The translations under genes were made by a program, and so were the position numbers. A model generated the notes under the pieces. The model made no database searches, was not told the origin of the DNA, and worked only from the letters and a program-made list of their open reading frames with translations. From assembly GCA_963791145.1 (NCBI GenBank), contig CAWBRT010000017.1, positions 62,001-126,000 of the forward strand: DNA of 64,000 nt. Reading direction: 5' to 3'. Below, piece by piece: positions 45,472-54,177 of this stretch. The DNA comes from CAWBRT01 sp963791145 (GTDB lineage: Bacteria; Acidobacteriota; Terriglobia; Terriglobales; Acidobacteriaceae). The first letter of the stretch is position 1; each line of letters starts with the position of its first letter.

Positions 45472-45763
45472 CGGTACTCACACTTGCTACTAGAGCGCTC
45501 CAAGAAACAACTGCCGCTGCCCCAAGAGCGAGTATGTGCACCTGGGGCTAACGAAAAATGCAGATCCTTCGACTCCGCACCCGCCGCAAGCGAGCCATTT
45601 GCTCCAAGGCACAGGATGTGGGCAAGCCGCACCTTCTGTCTCCAAAGAGCCCTAGCACCCGCAAAAATGCGGGTCGAGAAAAACCAGGCGAGTGCTGCGC
45701 TCAAGATGTCGCCCTGGTAGGGAGGGATCCTGGCTCAGGACGTTTGCAGCGGCATGTAAACTG
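45472..45763. other. Intergenic region before murB
   Basis: Contains part of the GCAGATCCTTCG repeat (from about 45558) and reads open in several frames, but none has family character or a ribosome-binding site. No promoter was identified for murB. Confidence 0.4.
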
Positions 45764-46900
45764 ATGCGGATGGAGATTCTCGAGAACGTTCCGCTGGCTC
45801 CGTTTACCACCCTGCGCATCGGCGGGCCGGCGCGCTATTTTGCCGAGGCGCAAACCGAGGAGCAGGCCAGGGATGCGGTGATATGGGCAAGCGAGCATCA
45901 GCAGCCGCTATTCATTCTCGGCGGCGGCAGCAATCTGGTTGTCTCCGACGAAGGCTGGCCGGGGCTGGTGCTGCGCGTCGCCATTGGCGGAATCTGCACC
46001 CCAGCAAGCGCAAATACGGCGCTTGCAGGGGGCTCCGGTGTAGGTATCGAAGTGCGGCTAACCGCGGACGAAATTCTTTACAGCGCCGGGGCCGGCGTGG
46101 ATTGGGACCAGTTCGTGGCGCGCACGGTCGCCGATGGCTGCGCCGGTGTGGAGTGCCTGAGCGGCATTCCCGGGAGCGTCGGCGGCACGCCTGTGCAGAA
46201 TGTGGGCGCCTACGGGCAAGAGGTGTCGGAGACCATCGACGGCGTCGAGGTTCTAGACCTGGTCTCGCTGGAGCGATTGCGGCTGCAGAATGCCGATTGC
46301 GGGTTCGCCTATCGCGGCAGCCGGTTCAACACGACGGACCACGGGGGTTACCTGATTCTGCGCGTAGTGTTCTCACTCCGCCGCGGCGGGGCAGCCTGCC
46401 TGCGCTACCCGGATTTGCTGACGAAGTTCGCCGAGCGCGCGGCTCCGCCATCGCCGGCCGAAGTGAGACAGGCGGTGCTCGACATCCGCCGCAGCAAAGC
46501 CATGCTGGTAGAGGAAGCAGACCCGGACTCGCGCAGCGCCGGTTCATTTTTCAAGAACCCGCTGGTCAGCCGCGCGGTTTATGAGCACATCGCTGAACGA
46601 TGGGGATGCAAGGGCGTCCGCGTTCCGGGCTTCGAGCAGCCGGATGGGCGGCTGAAGCTTCCGGCGGCGTGGCTGGTGGAGCGCTCCGGAATCGCGAAGG
46701 GCTTCCAACTCGGTCCGGTTGCCGTTTCCACCAAACATGCGCTGGCGCTGGTCAATCGCGGCGGGGCGACAGCAGCCGATCTGCTGCGGCTGAAAGAATT
46801 GATCCAGGAAAAGGTGTTGGAGAATTTCGAAATCAAATTGCAGCCCGAGCCGGTGTTTGTGGGATTCAAGGCAGAAGACGGGAAGAAGATCAACAATTGA
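45764..46900 (+). CDS. murB: UDP-N-acetylenolpyruvoylglucosamine reductase MurB
   Basis: FAD enzyme that makes UDP-MurNAc for peptidoglycan. The 378-residue protein from ATG 45764 (or ATG 45770) shows TTLRIGGPARYFAEA, LGGGSNLVVSDEG, CLSGIPGSVGGTPVQNVGAY, YRGSRFN, the catalytic serine in SAGSFFKNP and a C-terminal HALALVNRGGATA. It is slightly long for the family because of an insert (GICTPASANTALAGGSG) near residue 85. Word-repeat DNA starts at the stop codon. Confidence 0.95.
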   Translation: MRMEILENVPLAPFTTLRIGGPARYFAEAQTEEQARDAVIWASEHQQPLFILGGGSNLVVSDEGWPGLVLRVAIGGICTPASANTALAGGSGVGIEVRLTADEILYSAGAGVDWDQFVARTVADGCAGVECLSGIPGSVGGTPVQNVGAYGQEVSETIDGVEVLDLVSLERLRLQNADCGFAYRGSRFNTTDHGGYLILRVVFSLRRGGAACLRYPDLLTKFAERAAPPSPAEVRQAVLDIRRSKAMLVEEADPDSRSAGSFFKNPLVSRAVYEHIAERWGCKGVRVPGFEQPDGRLKLPAAWLVERSGIAKGFQLGPVAVSTKHALALVNRGGATAADLLRLKELIQEKVLENFEIKLQPEPVFVGFKAEDGKKINN

Positions 46901-46981
46901 AGATTGCAGATTTCAGATTGCAGATTTGGCTCGATGGCTTTTCAATCTGCAATCTGAAATCTGCAATCTTCAATCTGAAAT
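46900..46981. repeat. CAGATTG/CAGATTT heptad word repeat with inverted arm
   Basis: The left arm is AGATTGCAGATTTCAGATTG and onward (seven-base period), followed by TGGCTCGATGGC and a complementary arm (CAATCTGCAATCTGAAATCT and onward). It separates the convergent murB and methyltransferase genes and could form a strong cruciform or act as a terminator. Confidence 0.8.
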
Positions 46982-46983
46982 AT

Positions 46984-47547
46984 CTATGGGTCACAGTAGA
47001 AGAGGCGGGCGGGCAGCACGTTGCGCGGTTCGAACTCCTCGTCGACGGAGCGGAAGACCGACGTCAGGTAAGGAAGAATTGCGCGGGTGAACTGGTAGAC
47101 GAGCAGGCGCCCGTCTTTGCGCAGCACGCGGATGGAAGCGGCCAGAATGGAACGCCGCAGCCGCTCCGGCATGGTGCTGTAGGGAATGCCGGAGATCACG
47201 TAGTCAACTGCCTCGAAGCCGAGGCCATGCACCACCGCTTCCACCATGTCGGCGGATTCCTGCGCCACCCGCACCCGGCGATCGTGGGCAAAGAGGCGGC
47301 GCAGGTGCTCGACGAAATCGGGGTTGACCTCGAGCAGCACGAGGCAGGCATCCGGGCGCATGTGCTGGAGAATGGCGCTGCTGATGTTGCCTATACCCGG
47401 ACCATACTCCACGATTACTTGCGCGCGCTCGAAATCCACGCGCTTGAGCAGCCGCGCCGACACGAACCTGGAGCTGGGAACGATCGACCCCAGAACTACC
47501 GGGTGGCGCAGGAAGTTCCTGGCAAACAACAACGTGTCGTCTTTCAT
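46984..47547 (-). CDS. Methyltransferase similar to phospholipid N-methyltransferases
   Basis: A 187-residue protein: FARNFLRHPVVLGSIVPSS at the N-terminus, SAM motif VIVEYGPGIGNISSAIL, and ADMVEAVVHGLGFEAVDYVISGIPYSTMP. This arrangement is typical of the PmtA-type and rRNA-adenine-like group. A role in phosphatidylcholine or lipid methylation is possible but not proved. The stop is only a few bases from the heptad repeat. Confidence 0.8.
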   Translation of the reverse strand: MKDDTLLFARNFLRHPVVLGSIVPSSRFVSARLLKRVDFERAQVIVEYGPGIGNISSAILQHMRPDACLVLLEVNPDFVEHLRRLFAHDRRVRVAQESADMVEAVVHGLGFEAVDYVISGIPYSTMPERLRRSILAASIRVLRKDGRLLVYQFTRAILPYLTSVFRSVDEEFEPRNVLPARLFYCDP

Positions 47548-47641
47548 CCGGCTTCTTCCCGTGGCGAAAGCTCACCTGGAACCGCTCGCCGCCGCACCAG
47601 TATCCTACTGCATCGAGACGCTGGCCGCCGCACTGTTGTTG

Positions 47642-48670
47642 TCAGGCTAACATTTCGATTACTTTACGCATGACTTCGAAAGCATCGGCGACATATAGCA
47701 CGTCAGTCTTACCGCGCGCCCAGCCGCAATTCGGGTCGAGATTGATGGCGCGCCGCTCGTGAATAAAGCGCCAGCCCACCACGTGCGGCTCTTCGCCGTG
47801 GCAGCAGGTGGAAAGACCCTTGGGATGACGCGGAGTGGCGCCGGTTTGTCCCACCTGGTTCATGTGGCTCATGAAATCGAGCACAGCTTCTCCCTCGGCG
47901 CTGATGTCGACCAGTGATTTGCTGCTGCCGAGCGAAGCCCCCGACTTATCCAGGAAGGACAGGATGATTTCTCCCGCATCCTTAACATGCACTTGCCCGT
48001 CCCTTTGCTTCTTGGTCCAACCGGCGCCGGCCACGAACAGCAGCTTGGCGTCGGGCCGGATGGTCTGCTGCGTGGCGCTGGGAGCGCGCACGCCGGTGAC
48101 GGTGGTGCGCAGGTGGCCGCCGCCAAGTCCGACGGGAATGAGTTCCGCCGCGACCTGTCCTGGGGCTCCCTGCCAGGCGGGGTGACAACCCGTGTCCAGC
48201 GCCAGGAACCACGGACGCTGCGCGCGCGCCAGCTCGGCGACCATGCGCTGGCGATAGAACCAGCGCGTTACCCGCACGCTTCCGCCTTCGGCCTGAATGG
48301 CGTTGACGTGCGTATCGACACGCCCGCCGAGACGGTGAGAGACGCCTGCCAGCACGCGGGCGGCGCGCAAGGTTCCGGCGCTGATGACGATGCCGGCCTG
48401 GGAAGCGCGCGCCAGGGTCTCGACGGCGGCGGCGTCAGTGGCATAACGCGGCTGAGCGAACTCCGCGCCCTCGACGGCGAGGAATTTGGCGGCTCCGCAG
48501 TTGGCGATCTGGTCCGCCGCAGGGCCAACCTGAGCCCCGTACAATCCCACAACCAGCTTCGAGCCAGATAGAGCGCCTGCCAGATCGAGGGCGGCGCCAA
48601 GGGCTTCCAGAGCGGGCTTGGCCAACAGGCCGTCGGCTTCGGTATGGGCGATGAAGAGAATGGTTTCCAT
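47642..48670 (-). CDS. etfA: Electron transfer flavoprotein, alpha subunit
   Basis: FAD-binding subunit that collects electrons from acyl-CoA dehydrogenases. The 342-residue protein has an N-terminal domain (METILFIAHTEADGLLAKP) and the FAD-binding C-terminal domain with FVAGAGWTKK, GSSKSLVDI, and HVVGWRFIHERRAINLDPNCGWARG near the end. The FAD domain diverges from the usual GRGLKS/SRAAVD patterns, so it belongs to an atypical ETF branch. It is last in the minus-strand series acyl-CoA dehydrogenase, ETF-quinone oxidoreductase, etfB, etfA. Confidence 0.8.
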   Translation of the reverse strand: METILFIAHTEADGLLAKPALEALGAALDLAGALSGSKLVVGLYGAQVGPAADQIANCGAAKFLAVEGAEFAQPRYATDAAAVETLARASQAGIVISAGTLRAARVLAGVSHRLGGRVDTHVNAIQAEGGSVRVTRWFYRQRMVAELARAQRPWFLALDTGCHPAWQGAPGQVAAELIPVGLGGGHLRTTVTGVRAPSATQQTIRPDAKLLFVAGAGWTKKQRDGQVHVKDAGEIILSFLDKSGASLGSSKSLVDISAEGEAVLDFMSHMNQVGQTGATPRHPKGLSTCCHGEEPHVVGWRFIHERRAINLDPNCGWARGKTDVLYVADAFEVMRKVIEMLA

Positions 48671-48758
48671 GATGTCGATTCCTCTCGTACTTACGGTAGC
48701 GCCGCCGTCCCCGGCGGCGGGCCCGCTGGCGAGGACGCCGGCGCTACGTCTGGATCAC

Positions 48759-49568
48759 TTACTCCTTGATCCAGGCCACGATTTCCTTGGCGATCTCCTC
48801 GACCGGCGCATCCTTGACGATGCGTGTATTGCGCTGCTGCTTGGGCAACTCGACCTTGGCGTAGCTGAGCCCTTCGTTGGCCAGCTTGGCCGGCTTGGCG
48901 CGCTGCAAGGCAGGCATGACGGTGCGCATGTTGGCCATGCCGACCTGCGGATCATTGCGCGGCTCGCCCAGGCTTCCGGTGGCCCAACCGAGCACGGCCG
49001 GGGCTCCGGCGCAAACCGAGACCTGGTGTTGGCCGCCTTCGACGCGCTCCAGCACCTCGAAGCTGCCGTCGGCGTTGACGGTGATCTGGTCGACCCCCTG
49101 GAACTGATCGGTGATGCCCAGCAGTTCGCCCACGATCTGCAACGTGGCGCCTGCGCCACGCGAGGCCGACTCCCAACCGCCGAAGAGCAGCAACCGCGAC
49201 TTGTCCAATCCGGGAATGGCCCCGATGGCAGCCGCCAAGAGCGACGCTACCTCGGCGGGGTCGGCAAAGCCCGCAGTGGGTCCGTCCAAGGCGATAAGCT
49301 CGAACGGGACCTTCTGGGCGATGGTCATCATCACCTGCTGCAGCTTCGCCTTCGGCCCCAGGCTGACGAGGTAGACCTTGCTGCCGGAAACCTTCTTGGC
49401 GAGGTTGGCGGCTTCATAGAGCGCATGGCCGGCCCACGGATCAAGCACCGCGGGCAGCATGAGTTCGTTCTTGAGCGTGGGCAGGCCGGCGCCGGTGACC
49501 GGCTCCAGCGTCTGCAGCGGATCAGGCACAATGCCGCCGCATACAACAATCTGCAAAGGATTACTCAT
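48759..49568 (-). CDS. etfB: Electron transfer flavoprotein, beta subunit
   Basis: A 269-residue EtfB with MSNPLQIVVCGGIVPDP at the N-terminus, the DPWAGHALYEAANLAKK helix, and the conserved LDKSRLLLFGGWESASRGAG nucleotide region. It pairs with etfA 88 bases downstream. The start is followed upstream by a long GGTTTCAA word-repeat block that separates it from the ETF-quinone oxidoreductase gene. Confidence 0.85.
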   Translation of the reverse strand: MSNPLQIVVCGGIVPDPLQTLEPVTGAGLPTLKNELMLPAVLDPWAGHALYEAANLAKKVSGSKVYLVSLGPKAKLQQVMMTIAQKVPFELIALDGPTAGFADPAEVASLLAAAIGAIPGLDKSRLLLFGGWESASRGAGATLQIVGELLGITDQFQGVDQITVNADGSFEVLERVEGGQHQVSVCAGAPAVLGWATGSLGEPRNDPQVGMANMRTVMPALQRAKPAKLANEGLSYAKVELPKQQRNTRIVKDAPVEEIAKEIVAWIKE

Positions 49569-49585
49569 GGTTGTCCTGACAAGAG

Positions 49586-49770
49586 GGTTTCAAGGTTTCA
49601 AAGTTTCAAGGTTTCAAGGTAGAAGCGGAGATTCCTTGAGATTCTAAACCCTGGAAGCTGTTAAAAGCAGGTTTCAAGGTTTCAAAGTTTCAAGGTTTCA
49701 TGACGGGGTGAACCGCTACTTGGCTGAAATCCTGCGTTTTGAAACTCTGAAACCTTGAAACTTTGAAACT
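49586..49770. repeat. GGTTTCAA octad word repeats with inverted arm
   Basis: Two direct tracts of GGTTTCAAGGTTTCAAAGTT (49586-49619 and 49670-49700) and a complementary tract (CTGAAACCTTGAAACTTTGA, 49747-49768). Same word family as 23994-24074, 25 kb away. Confidence 0.8.
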
Positions 49771-49775
49771 GGCTG

Positions 49776-51642
49776 TTAGTTTTCCGCCGAGTGCAATCCG
49801 CCGGCGCCGGCGCGAAACTCTATATTGCTCTTTTCGCCGTCGACGGCCTGGGCGCAGTTCCACAGGCAGGCGCCGCAGTGCACGCACTTTTCGCGGTCGA
49901 AGGCCGGAACCGTACCTTCTCCGGCAGTGATCGCCTGCCCCGAGCAGATCTCGATGCAGGTGCGCGTGCCGCAGCGCTCGCACAGCTCCGGCTTGAGAAA
50001 GACCACGTGGTCGGCATAGCCGGCGGCGGCCTGGACTTTGCCTCCCACCAGCAGCGCGTCCTGATGGGTGATCAGCAGCTTGCCGTCGAAGGGAATGGCC
50101 GGCCAGCCGCAGGCATCCATGAAAACGTCGTGCAGCGAGCGATTGCCGGCGGCAGCCTCGCGCTTCAGCTCTTCGATCCTGGCGGAGGCGAGCTTGCCGG
50201 CAAAATAATCTTCGGGAGTGCGCAGCCGCTCGTGCGGCCGCTTGGGCTCGCTGTGCAGCGCGACGCACCCGCCAGTCAGTCCGGCGACAGCCATGCCGAT
50301 CAGCCCGGTGACAAAGCCTTTCTGAAAACCGTCGCGAGCGTGCTCGGCGACGCGGCCTTCCTTCTCCACCCAGCTCTTACGTCGACGCGCCACATAGGCG
50401 GACTCGAGGTTCTCGATGGTGAACGGCTTGTCCTCTTGCAGCAGCTCCAGGACGCCTTCGGCGAGCAGCACGCCGGTGGTCCAGGCCTCATCGACGCCGG
50501 AGCCGGTCAGGACGTTGGTGCTGCCCGAGCCTTCGCCGATGCGCGCGTAGCCGTCGCCGGCGAGGTAAGGCTCGCCGCGCCTGCCCGACTCCTGCAGCGA
50601 CTTGGCGCCCCAGGAGCGCAGCGTGCCGCCTTCGAGATAGCGCCACAGATACGGGTGCAGCATGAAGTGCTGCAGGTAACGATAGGAAGTACGCACCGGG
50701 CTGTCGAACCAAGAGGGCACAAAGATACCGACGGAGGCGACACGCTCGGGGTGGACGTAGAAGAAGCCGAAGATCTCCGGTTCCGGGAAGCCCAGCGTGT
50801 GGATTACCGTTCCGGGTTCGAGCGAACAATTCTCGGGGAGGTCGACGACGGCTTTCATGCCCACTGCCCAGTCGCGCTTATGGTGGCCCGGAGGCATGCC
50901 GAAGTGCGCGTCGATCTGGCGGCCGATGGGGCCGACCGGGCCATCGCCTACAACAGTCAACGCCGCCTTGATGTCCATGCCCGCCATGAATCCGGCCTCG
51001 GGATTGCCCACCTTGTCCACGCCCTGGTCGACCAGGCGCAGTCCGACCACGCGCATGTCCTCGATCAGGGCTTCGGCGACCGGCATGCCAGGCCAAATTT
51101 GCACACTGCCGGAGCCCATAAGCTGGCTGCCGACCCAAAGATTGAACTGGCCGAGCGACATCAGCAGGCCGTCATGCTTATTGAGAAAGGCGGGCGTGTA
51201 GGGTAATTCGAGGGCGTGATGTTCGACCGGCAGGGCGAAACGGAAGGCCGCAATCAGCTTCTCCAGCATGCGCAGCGAAGCCGAACGCCGGCTGGCGCCG
51301 ATGGGATCGAGAAGGTAGACGACTTTCTCCTTGCGCACCGGGGCGGCCATGGGAATCTGCGAGGGATCCAGATCGGGGAAGCTCTGGCGGATGCCGCGAG
51401 CACGGCTTACCACCCCGGAGACGCCGAAGCCGAGATCGTCGGCGCGCTCGTAACAGATGACCTGAAGCGGCATTCCGGGAATTGCCTTGCTCTCGACCGC
51501 GGGCGAGCCGTCCTCGTTGTTCGCCACCCCACGCGACAAGGTCGTCAGGAAACCGCCCATGCGCCGGACCGAAGCCGACACAGGCGATATCGACTTCGAG
51601 GCTTTGCCGCTCGACTTCGAGTTTCTTTTCTTCAGAGTCCAA
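49776..51642 (-). CDS. ETF-quinone oxidoreductase-like flavoprotein with C-terminal ferredoxin domain (one frameshift near 51563)
   Basis: Passes electrons from ETF into the quinone pool. The N-terminus (VDIACVGFGPA, the FAD GxGxxG-like motif) lies in one frame and the rest in another; removing one base near 51563 gives about 621 residues. Blocks are VGDGPVGPIGRQIDAHFG, HTLGFPEPEIFGFFYVHPE and GEGSGSTNVLTGSGVDEAW (FAD C-terminal motif). The end binds two Fe-S centres (CERCGTRTCIEICSGQA and CVHCGACLWNCAQA). It lies directly upstream of etfBA and downstream of the acyl-CoA dehydrogenase. Confidence 0.88.
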
Positions 51643-51658
51643 AACAATAGCCTTTCAC

Positions 51659-51769
51659 GAGGGATTAGGGGTTCACGAGGGATTAGGGATTAGGGAATAG
51701 GGGTTAGAAACACTTTTGGAGATTTGTTGCTATTCCCTATCCCCTAAACCCTATTCCCTAAACCCTGCC
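51659..51769. repeat. TTAGGGA heptad word repeat with inverted arm
   Basis: The left arm (51659-51706) is GGGATTAGGG-type words and the right arm (51729-51768) is ATTCCCTATCCCCTAAACCC and similar. It lies between the acyl-CoA dehydrogenase and the ETF-quinone oxidoreductase. Same family as 4011-4140. Confidence 0.8.
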
Positions 51770-54004
51770 CTACATTGGATAATCCAGCGCTTCAGGAATC
51801 ATGACCTTGGTGAGCGACTCGGCGGCGCGGTCTTTCGCCAGCAGCGCTCCCGTCAGGCAGCCGTCGAGCTTGGTGCGCAGGCGCTTGAACTCGTCGAGAC
51901 CTTTGCAGGCGACGCACGGTCCGGCCTTGTCGGGATGCGAGCCGTCCTCGCCGATCACGTCCACGGTGCAGGAGCCGATGCCGGGGATGACGCTGTCGAG
52001 AGCGTCCAGCTCGGCCACGCGGAAGCATCCGGCCTGTCCCGGGTCGTCCCACGCAGGATGGCGGTTGTAACCATTGACCAGTTCGGCGCAGATGCGGCCG
52101 GCCTCGCCGGCGGCGTGCGCGATCTGTACATGGCAGAGATCGCTGAAGAACTGGACGCTGCCCGCCAGTCCTTCGGCGACAACCGGATTCTCCGGCCCCT
52201 TCTGTTCGAGCTCGATGACATCGAGCACCTGCTGGCGCGCGGCCAGCAGCCAGCACAGAGCGTCCGCCAGCGCGAAGGTCACACCCTGGCGAGTGCCGTG
52301 GTAAAGCTTGTCGCCGTGGGCATCGGTCGAGCTCTGCAGGTGCTGGTAGGTCCACAGCCAGAGGTGCATGGCGGTGGCCAGCGCGCAGGCTCCCGTCCCC
52401 GGACGCGAAGAGGCGACGAGCCGCATCTCGTCGACCCAGTTGCGGAACTGCGCCAGGAACAGTTCGTTGGTCATGGTGACCGTCAGGTTGCGGCGCTGCA
52501 CCGCCTCGGGGCCTTCGTAGGTGGCCTCCAGTTGCGAATCCATCCACTTGTGGCCGAGGAAGCCGGGGCAATCTTCGGTGATTCCGTAGCCGCCCATCAG
52601 GCTGACCGCCTCGCGCAGCATGACCGATCCCTTGCCGGTATTCCACAGCTTGCAGGCGGGGGTGATGACGCCGGCGACGGCATCGAGAATGGCGTACTGC
52701 ACGAGCGGGTTGTCATGCAGCTCCTGCAGCCGGGGATTGCCGCTGGCGGCCTGGGGATCGCGGCACAAGGCCAGAAATTCCAGCGCGTCCTTGGCGATCG
52801 AGCGGAAGAACTTCAGCTCCGCTTTGCCGCCGTTGATTCCCTTCTCGGCCAGGATGCGGGTCTTCTCCTTCTCCAGCGGGTCGAGAACGTCGAAGCAGCG
52901 GGCGGCAGCGAAAGCCAATGATGCGGCGGCTTCGCCCATGGCCCAGACGTCCACCAGGCGGTGCAGCACGTCCTCGCGCTGCTGCAGGCCGAGCTCATAG
53001 CGCAAGCTGCCGGGCGTGGCCTGCTCGGCGCCGCGGAAGCGACCACGGGCATAGCGGATGACCGGCTCGATGGCGGAAAGCAGCTTCGCGGCGGTCATGC
53101 CGCCGACGGTGACGCGCGTGCGCTTGAAGACCGCTTCGATTACCTCGCTGTGATCGTAATTGGGAACGATGACTCCGTCCTTGACGGTGTAGCCGCCCAC
53201 GATACGGCTGGCGGGAATGCGCAGGCTGAAGATCGGGTCGGAGGTCGAGGAAAGCTGGTGCACCATCTTGCGCGTGGGCGTACCGCGATCGAAGGTTCCC
53301 GGGTCGGTTTCCTCGAGGATCACCATGCAGCTTCCCTTGATGCGGTCGTCGGCCGATTGCACGGCGGCGGTAACGAAGTTGGCGAAGCCCATGTTGGTGA
53401 TGAAGCGTCCGCGCTTCTCCACCTGCAGCATCGGCTCCTGGCTATCCTTCCACTCCACCACGCTAAGCTTGCCGTTGAGCATGCCGGTATCGACGCCGAC
53501 ATAGGGAATGGGCTCGGTCAGGCAGAAGGCGCCGCGCCAGGTTTTGCGGTCCTCCCCGGACTGGGGCGGAGCGCAAAGAGCCATGTAGTGCTGTTTCTGC
53601 TCGGGCGTGCCGCGCTCGTGGATGGGAGAAAGCGCCAGGCAGCTGGCCAGCGCGCCGGTGGCGGCTCCGCCATCCACCCACGCCAGCTCATAGGCAACCA
53701 GCGCCAGGGCAAGGTTCTTCGGCCCGGCGATGAAGCCGCCCTCTTCCGGGTCCATGAAGACCGCGGTGATGCCGGCCTCGTCATAGGCTTTCAGCAGCTC
53801 GTTCTTGCGGGCGGTCCACTCATGCGTGTTGCGTTCCCCCTCGGCAACCAGGCGGGCCACGACACCGCGGGCGACGGAGCGGGCGGACTGCACCAGCATC
53901 TGCAGGTCATAGCGGTCGGAAAAGCGCCACAGGATCTGGCGCAGGTCGTCCCCGGGCAGGGTTCGCAGAGTTTCGGCTTCGGACTTGGCGGCGGTGCTTG
54001 GCAT
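51770..54004 (-). CDS. Long acyl-CoA dehydrogenase family protein (744 residues)
   Basis: Flavin-dependent oxidation of an acyl-CoA, feeding ETF. The protein has the N-terminal helical domain, the FAD-binding CLTEP region (GAFCLTEPIPYVGVDTG), a middle beta domain (RKMVHQLSSTSDPIFSLRIP) and the C-terminal helical domain with SLMGGYGITEDCPGFLGHKW and YEGPEAVQRRNL. About 180 extra C-terminal residues, partly cysteine-rich (AGPCVACKGLDEFKR), make it longer than ordinary family members (about 380-600). GGGAGAGG precedes ATG 54004. Upstream lie a palindromic operator candidate and a Crp/Fnr-type box. It heads the series with ETF-QO, etfB and etfA. The substrate is unknown. Confidence 0.85.
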   Translation of the reverse strand: MPSTAAKSEAETLRTLPGDDLRQILWRFSDRYDLQMLVQSARSVARGVVARLVAEGERNTHEWTARKNELLKAYDEAGITAVFMDPEEGGFIAGPKNLALALVAYELAWVDGGAATGALASCLALSPIHERGTPEQKQHYMALCAPPQSGEDRKTWRGAFCLTEPIPYVGVDTGMLNGKLSVVEWKDSQEPMLQVEKRGRFITNMGFANFVTAAVQSADDRIKGSCMVILEETDPGTFDRGTPTRKMVHQLSSTSDPIFSLRIPASRIVGGYTVKDGVIVPNYDHSEVIEAVFKRTRVTVGGMTAAKLLSAIEPVIRYARGRFRGAEQATPGSLRYELGLQQREDVLHRLVDVWAMGEAAASLAFAAARCFDVLDPLEKEKTRILAEKGINGGKAELKFFRSIAKDALEFLALCRDPQAASGNPRLQELHDNPLVQYAILDAVAGVITPACKLWNTGKGSVMLREAVSLMGGYGITEDCPGFLGHKWMDSQLEATYEGPEAVQRRNLTVTMTNELFLAQFRNWVDEMRLVASSRPGTGACALATAMHLWLWTYQHLQSSTDAHGDKLYHGTRQGVTFALADALCWLLAARQQVLDVIELEQKGPENPVVAEGLAGSVQFFSDLCHVQIAHAAGEAGRICAELVNGYNRHPAWDDPGQAGCFRVAELDALDSVIPGIGSCTVDVIGEDGSHPDKAGPCVACKGLDEFKRLRTKLDGCLTGALLAKDRAAESLTKVMIPEALDYPM

Positions 54005-54083
54005 TGCAGGAATTCCTCTCCCTGGGAGCTCGAAATGGGTGCGTGCTTACACTACAGGCTTACCACACCCCAGTGAGCGGTAT

Positions 54084-54098
54084 TTAAACATTGTTTAA
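54084..54098. promoter_or_regulatory. Palindromic operator candidate TTAAACATTGTTTAA
   Basis: Seven-base arms TTAAACA/TGTTTAA around one base, about 87 bases upstream of the acyl-CoA dehydrogenase start. This is the size expected for a TetR- or FadR-type repressor site, but no such regulator is nearby. Confidence 0.4.
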
Positions 54099-54117
54099 TC
54101 CGTTGAACATCGGGTCT

Positions 54118-54131
54118 GTGACTTGCGTCAT
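54118..54131. promoter_or_regulatory. Crp/Fnr-type box, GTGACTTGCGTCAT
   Basis: One mismatch from GTGA-N6-TCAC (preceded by T, giving TGTGA). Centred about 120 bases upstream of the acyl-CoA dehydrogenase, and close to the end of the receiver-like gene. Confidence 0.45.
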
Positions 54132-54177
54132 AAAAACGGGTGACCGTTGACATATTTTGCGAGCTCGAAGGCGGAAA

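Noticed and set aside
49586..49770. CRISPR array
   Set aside because: The repeated units are 7-8 bases and contiguous, with no unique spacers of constant length and no cas genes nearby.
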